From NCBI GenBank assembly GCA_964424205.1, contig CAYRIF010000143.1:1-9609 (forward strand): 9,609 nt of DNA. Reading direction: 5' to 3'. The position numbers and the translations under genes were made by a program. Shown here one piece after another: positions 7,105 through 9,609 of this stretch. Position 1 is the stretch's first letter, and each line of letters starts with the position of its first letter. The notes beneath the pieces were generated by a model that ran no database searches, had not been told where the DNA came from, and saw nothing but the letters and a program-made list of their open reading frames with translations. The DNA is from CAYRIF01 sp964424205 (GTDB lineage: Bacteria; Bacteroidota; Bacteroidia; Cytophagales; Cyclobacteriaceae).

Positions 7105-7137
7105 AAAAATCACACGTTCTAAGAAGGTGTGGTTTTT
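7105..7137 (-). terminator. Bidirectional intrinsic terminator after the DUF6438 gene
   Basis: AAAAATCACAC (7105-7115) pairs with GTGTGGTTTTT (7127-7137) over 11 bp with one G-U pair and an 11-nt loop. On either strand the stem ends in a T run. It lies about 35 bp downstream of the DUF6438 stop and ahead of the SRAP start, so it probably ends DUF6438 transcription and separates the two genes. Confidence 0.65.
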
Positions 7138-7141
7138 ATTT

Positions 7142-7168
7142 CAAGGAGATGTCGGAATAAATCCGACA
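7142..7168. repeat. Hairpin repeat, copy C (shortened)
   Basis: The CAAGGAGA lead-in is shared with copy A, followed by TGTCGGA (7150-7156), loop ATAAA, TCCGACA (7162-7168), a perfect 7-bp stem. Relative to copies A and B both arms have changed together at the outer pairs (CC/GG to TG/CA), which points to selection for pairing. It sits 5 bp after the DUF6438 stop. Confidence 0.6.
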
Positions 7169-7173
7169 ATAAT

Positions 7174-7641
7174 TTACCGTACCTTTTTCCAATTAGGAAT
7201 TTCAATTAGTTTATCGAGTTCTTTTTCAAGATTCTTAATTGCCTTAGGGGGGGTGTGATTTTCTATGATTTTCTTTCGGCGGCTTTTATAATAAAAATAC
7301 AAAGAGGTGCTCTGTGCGTTAGAAAGCCCCTCGGAAAAATAGCTTTCTTCAAATTCAAAAAAATTACTTTTTTCAAATAGTCTGATGAGGCGATGGAGTT
7401 CTTTTTTGGCAAGTTTTATTTTATACTTCCCCTTTTTTTTAACATGTTTATGGCCGATATAAGTAACCAAGCCATTTTCAAATACATTGACAGAATAGAC
7501 AGGGCATTCGTTGTCACAGCCAGTTCGGTCCATAGAAATAATTAAATTGAGATTGACCTCTTCTTTAGCCGTACGGCAGGAATACAGCGCACAACAAAGA
7601 AGCAAAGCAGAAATTGTTAAAAACCTAACTTTAGGATTCAC
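7174..7641 (-). CDS. DUF6438-family lipoprotein
   Basis: A 155-residue protein. Residues 1-21 form a lipoprotein signal (basic MNPKVR, then a hydrophobic core) ending in the lipobox L19-Y20-S21-C22, so the mature protein should be lipidated at Cys22. The next residues are RTAKEE; a basic/acidic stretch right after the Cys resembles the lipoprotein export signals that send Bacteroidota lipoproteins to the cell surface, so surface exposure is possible. The body matches what I know of DUF6438: RTGCDNECPVYSV (39-51), ENGLVTYIGHKHV, KGKYKIKL, an amphipathic helix ELHRLIRLFE (81-90), then a second small beta-alpha half ending IPNWKKV. The family has no known activity. The gene is divergent from the symporter across a 190-bp gap and is followed by hairpin copy C and a terminator. 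It contains a C7 run (7247-7253) and an A8 run (7433-7440) that could slip. Confidence 0.87.
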   Translation of the reverse strand: MNPKVRFLTISALLLCCALYSCRTAKEEVNLNLIISMDRTGCDNECPVYSVNVFENGLVTYIGHKHVKKKGKYKIKLAKKELHRLIRLFEKSNFFEFEESYFSEGLSNAQSTSLYFYYKSRRKKIIENHTPPKAIKNLEKELDKLIEIPNWKKVR

Positions 7642-7756
7642 CTGTTTGATTTTTAGGGTTTAAGTAAAGATTTTGATATCCTTATCTCATAGTTTTTAAG
7701 TAATTTATAAATTTTCCATGATTTTATGCGCTGTATGTCGCATTATCTTTCTATTT

Positions 7757-7764
7757 CAAATATA
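7757..7764 (-). promoter_or_regulatory. Candidate Bacteroidota -7 box for the DUF6438 gene
   Basis: On the minus strand TATATTTG matches TAnnTTTG exactly and lies about 115 nt upstream of the DUF6438 ATG. The leader would be about 110 nt. No clear -33 TTG is seen, and the region is AT-rich, so chance is a real possibility. On the plus strand I see only partial matches (7744-7751, 7802-7809) that could serve the symporter. Confidence 0.3.
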
Positions 7765-7831
7765 TTATTCAGAAAACCTTCTCCTTTAAAAATGATTTTT
7801 ATACTTTACGTGCCAAACTAAAAAACTAACG

Positions 7832-9484
7832 ATGCAGAAATTTAGCGAGTTCCTACAAATGATAGATGGTCACCTTAGCGGCGAGTGGTTTGTCTTTCTA
7901 TTATTGGGTGTAGGACTATTTTTTACTATTTACTTAGGCTTTCCACAATTCAGGTATTTTGGGCATGCGTTAAAAATAGTTAGAGGAAAATTTGACAATA
8001 AGGATGATGAAGGTGATACTTCCCACTTTCAAGCGTTGACCACTGCGCTGTCTGGAACAGTGGGAACCGGAGATATTGGTGGTGTAGCATTGGCGATTTA
8101 TATGGGTGGACCTGCAGCACTTTTCTGGATGCTGGTGACTGCCTTTTTTGGCATGACCAGTAAGTTTGTAGAGGTTACATTATCACATAAATACAGAGAA
8201 AAAGCAGAAGATGGTTCAATCGCTGGTGGACCGATGTATTATATGAAAAATAAACTCAATGCTAAATGGTTGGCGGCGATTTTTGCAGCAGCTACGGTGC
8301 TTTCTTCTTTTGGTACTGGGAATATGCCTCAGGTTAATAACATTGCAGAATCGGTACAAGCCACTTTCGGAGTTGAAGAATGGATTACAGGTTTGGTGCT
8401 GGCAGTACTTTTAGCGTTTGTAATTGTAGGAGGAATAAAAAGAATTGCGAAGGTGACAGAAAAATTGGTGCCTACGATGGCAGTGATTTATTTCATTGGT
8501 GCTTTTGCGGTGATATTTTATAATATTGAGAATATCATTCCGTCATTTATGGCGATATTGGGTGATGTCTTTACAGGTTCTGCAGCGACAGGTGGATTCC
8601 TTGGGGGCACGGTGATGTTGGCGTTCAACAGAGGTGTAAACAGAGGATTATTTTCCAATGAAGCTGGACAGGGATCTGCGCCAATTGCCCACGCCGCTGC
8701 TCGTACCGATCAACCTGTTTCGGAGGGCATGGTCGCGATATTGGAGCCGTTTATTGATACCATTGTTATCTGTACAATCACTGGCTTGACACTTTTGTCC
8801 TCTGGTGTATGGAATCAAAAACACCAAACAGATTTTGATTTTTCTGAAATTAATGTATTAACACAAACCTATGATGAAAAGGTGGATAATGAAAAGTTAA
8901 AAAATCATATTTTAGGGGAAAGTGAGCTGGCATTGTTCTCAGGGGATTTGAAGGTGAAAGAAGGAAAAATCATTGATGCTCCTACCGTCATCCATAAAAG
9001 ATCAGTGGCGGAAAACATGACGGTTGCATTAGAGGGTAAACCATATACGGGCATTATGAAAGTAGAGAATGGAAGCATTGTGGATAATAAGCAAATAATT
9101 TCTGGGAGGTCGTTAGTACACAGTGCCGAACTAACCACCATTGCATTTCAGAAAGGATTCTTTGGTGATTGGGGAAAGTACATTGTTTCTATTGGATTAC
9201 TGTTATTTGCTTTTTCTACTGCTATTTCTTGGTCATATTATGGAGACCGGGCAATCACTTATCTAGTAGGTTCGAAAGGTGTTTTACCATATAGAATCAT
9301 CTATGTGCTGGCATTTTTCGTAGCGTCATTCATTGACACCTCCATTGTTTGGACTATGGCGAATATTGCCATTGTGATTATGACGGTACCGAATTTGATT
9401 GGTATTTTTCTTTTGAGAAAGGATATGAAAGACACGGTGAAGCAGTATTGGGTTGATTTTGAAAAAGAACATAAGGATGCATAG
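7832..9484 (+). CDS. Alanine/glycine:cation symporter family protein (AGCS) with large extra loop
   Basis: A 550-residue inner-membrane transporter of the AGCS family, which couples uptake of small neutral amino acids such as alanine or glycine to Na+ or H+. Family marks are ALSGTVGTGDIGGVALAI (72-89), GGPAALFWMLVTAFFG (92-107), KFVEVTLSHKYR (111-122), GGPMYYM (132-138), SNEAGQGSAPIAHAA (275-289), EPFIDTIVICTITGL (305-319) and FAFSTAISWSYYGDRA (459-474). Hydrophobic segments occur near 18-36, 92-110, 145-165, 185-202, 214-232, 302-326, 450-468, 488-505 and 508-527. Typical members have about 440-500 residues; the excess is a hydrophilic stretch at about 328-435 between two membrane segments, with an internal repeat. 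The usual GTGN and FWMW read GTGD and FWML here. The start ATG has an A-rich leader (AAAAAACTAACG) and no Shine-Dalgarno. No partner gene is evident, so it is probably monocistronic. Confidence 0.93.
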   Translation: MQKFSEFLQMIDGHLSGEWFVFLLLGVGLFFTIYLGFPQFRYFGHALKIVRGKFDNKDDEGDTSHFQALTTALSGTVGTGDIGGVALAIYMGGPAALFWMLVTAFFGMTSKFVEVTLSHKYREKAEDGSIAGGPMYYMKNKLNAKWLAAIFAAATVLSSFGTGNMPQVNNIAESVQATFGVEEWITGLVLAVLLAFVIVGGIKRIAKVTEKLVPTMAVIYFIGAFAVIFYNIENIIPSFMAILGDVFTGSAATGGFLGGTVMLAFNRGVNRGLFSNEAGQGSAPIAHAAARTDQPVSEGMVAILEPFIDTIVICTITGLTLLSSGVWNQKHQTDFDFSEINVLTQTYDEKVDNEKLKNHILGESELALFSGDLKVKEGKIIDAPTVIHKRSVAENMTVALEGKPYTGIMKVENGSIVDNKQIISGRSLVHSAELTTIAFQKGFFGDWGKYIVSIGLLLFAFSTAISWSYYGDRAITYLVGSKGVLPYRIIYVLAFFVASFIDTSIVWTMANIAIVIMTVPNLIGIFLLRKDMKDTVKQYWVDFEKEHKDA

Positions 9485-9486
9485 CG

Positions 9487-9503
9487 AAACCCTGTGAAGG
9501 TTT
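9487..9503 (+). terminator. Weak hairpin just after the symporter stop
   Basis: AAACC (9487-9491) pairs with GGTTT (9499-9503), a 5-bp stem with a 7-nt loop starting 3 nt after the stop. There is no U tract, so this is only a weak candidate. Confidence 0.2.
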
Positions 9504-9553
9504 AAAATGCCCGTACTGATATTTTTGACTAGCATTTGTTACGAAGCGCATCT

Positions 9554-9609
9554 AGTTCAAGTGTTTAGCGTAGCGGTCACTTGGACTTCTTCTCTATAGC
9601 AAAGTCCAA
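9554..9609. repeat. Overlapping inverted repeats at window end
   Basis: AGTTCAAGTG (9554-9563) pairs with CACTTGGACT (9578-9587) over 10 bp with one G-U pair. The right arm also pairs perfectly with the next unit, TTGGACTT (9581-9588) with AAGTCCAA (9602-9609). The two hairpins share bases and exclude each other. The element probably continues past the window. No coding frame is seen in 9485-9609. Confidence 0.5.

Noticed and set aside
7058..7258. Plus-strand frame of 66 codons between the SRAP and DUF6438 genes
   Set aside because: It reads through a terminator and hairpin copy C and then antisense to DUF6438. No family resemblance.
7744..7809. Promoter for the symporter at 7744-7751 (TATCTTTC) or 7802-7809 (TACTTTAC)
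   Set aside because: Both are incomplete matches to TAnnTTTG with no TTG at the expected upstream distance, so neither can be preferred over chance in this AT-rich gap.

Overview
The window looks like chromosomal DNA from a marine or soil Bacteroidota, most likely a Cytophagales-type gliding bacterium. The evidence is AT-rich DNA with A/T-rich leaders and no Shine-Dalgarno sites, a giant secreted protein with a type IX secretion (T9SS) sorting tail, DUF4249 and DUF6438 lipoprotein families that are almost confined to this phylum, and GC-rich dispersed palindromes of the kind scattered through these genomes. The genus cannot be fixed from the sequence.

Layout. (1) 1-4434, plus strand: the 3' end of an unrecognised gene, then after 16 nt a 1369-residue secreted beta-propeller protein with at least ten Asp-box (BNR/Vps10-like) repeats, a large insertion, a MAM/jelly-roll-like domain and a T9SS type A tail. 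A hairpin that may be a terminator follows. (2) 4716-6340: a decayed region. A DUF4249 outer-membrane lipoprotein gene (minus) is broken by a frameshift and a nonsense codon, and its signal-peptide end is replaced by a 255-bp palindrome-rich element bounded by perfect 17-bp inverted repeats (MITE-like). About 700 bp without genes follows, holding members of a hairpin repeat family. (3) 6338-7641, minus strand: a DUF6438 lipoprotein gene, then a gene for an SRAP (YedK/HMCES-fold) protein, separated by a bidirectional terminator and another repeat hairpin. (4) 7832-9484, plus strand: an alanine/glycine:cation symporter (AGCS family) with a family-atypical loop of about 105 residues. The window ends in an inverted-repeat element.

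The genes do not form one pathway. The parts most worth a second look are the SRAP protein, in which every residue I associate with abasic-site chemistry appears substituted; the symporter loop, which contains a 36-residue-period internal duplication; the MITE-like element sitting on a dead surface-lipoprotein gene; and the hairpin repeat family, whose stems covary and one copy of which contains the SRAP stop codon. I see no convincing new defence, CRISPR or RNA-guided system.
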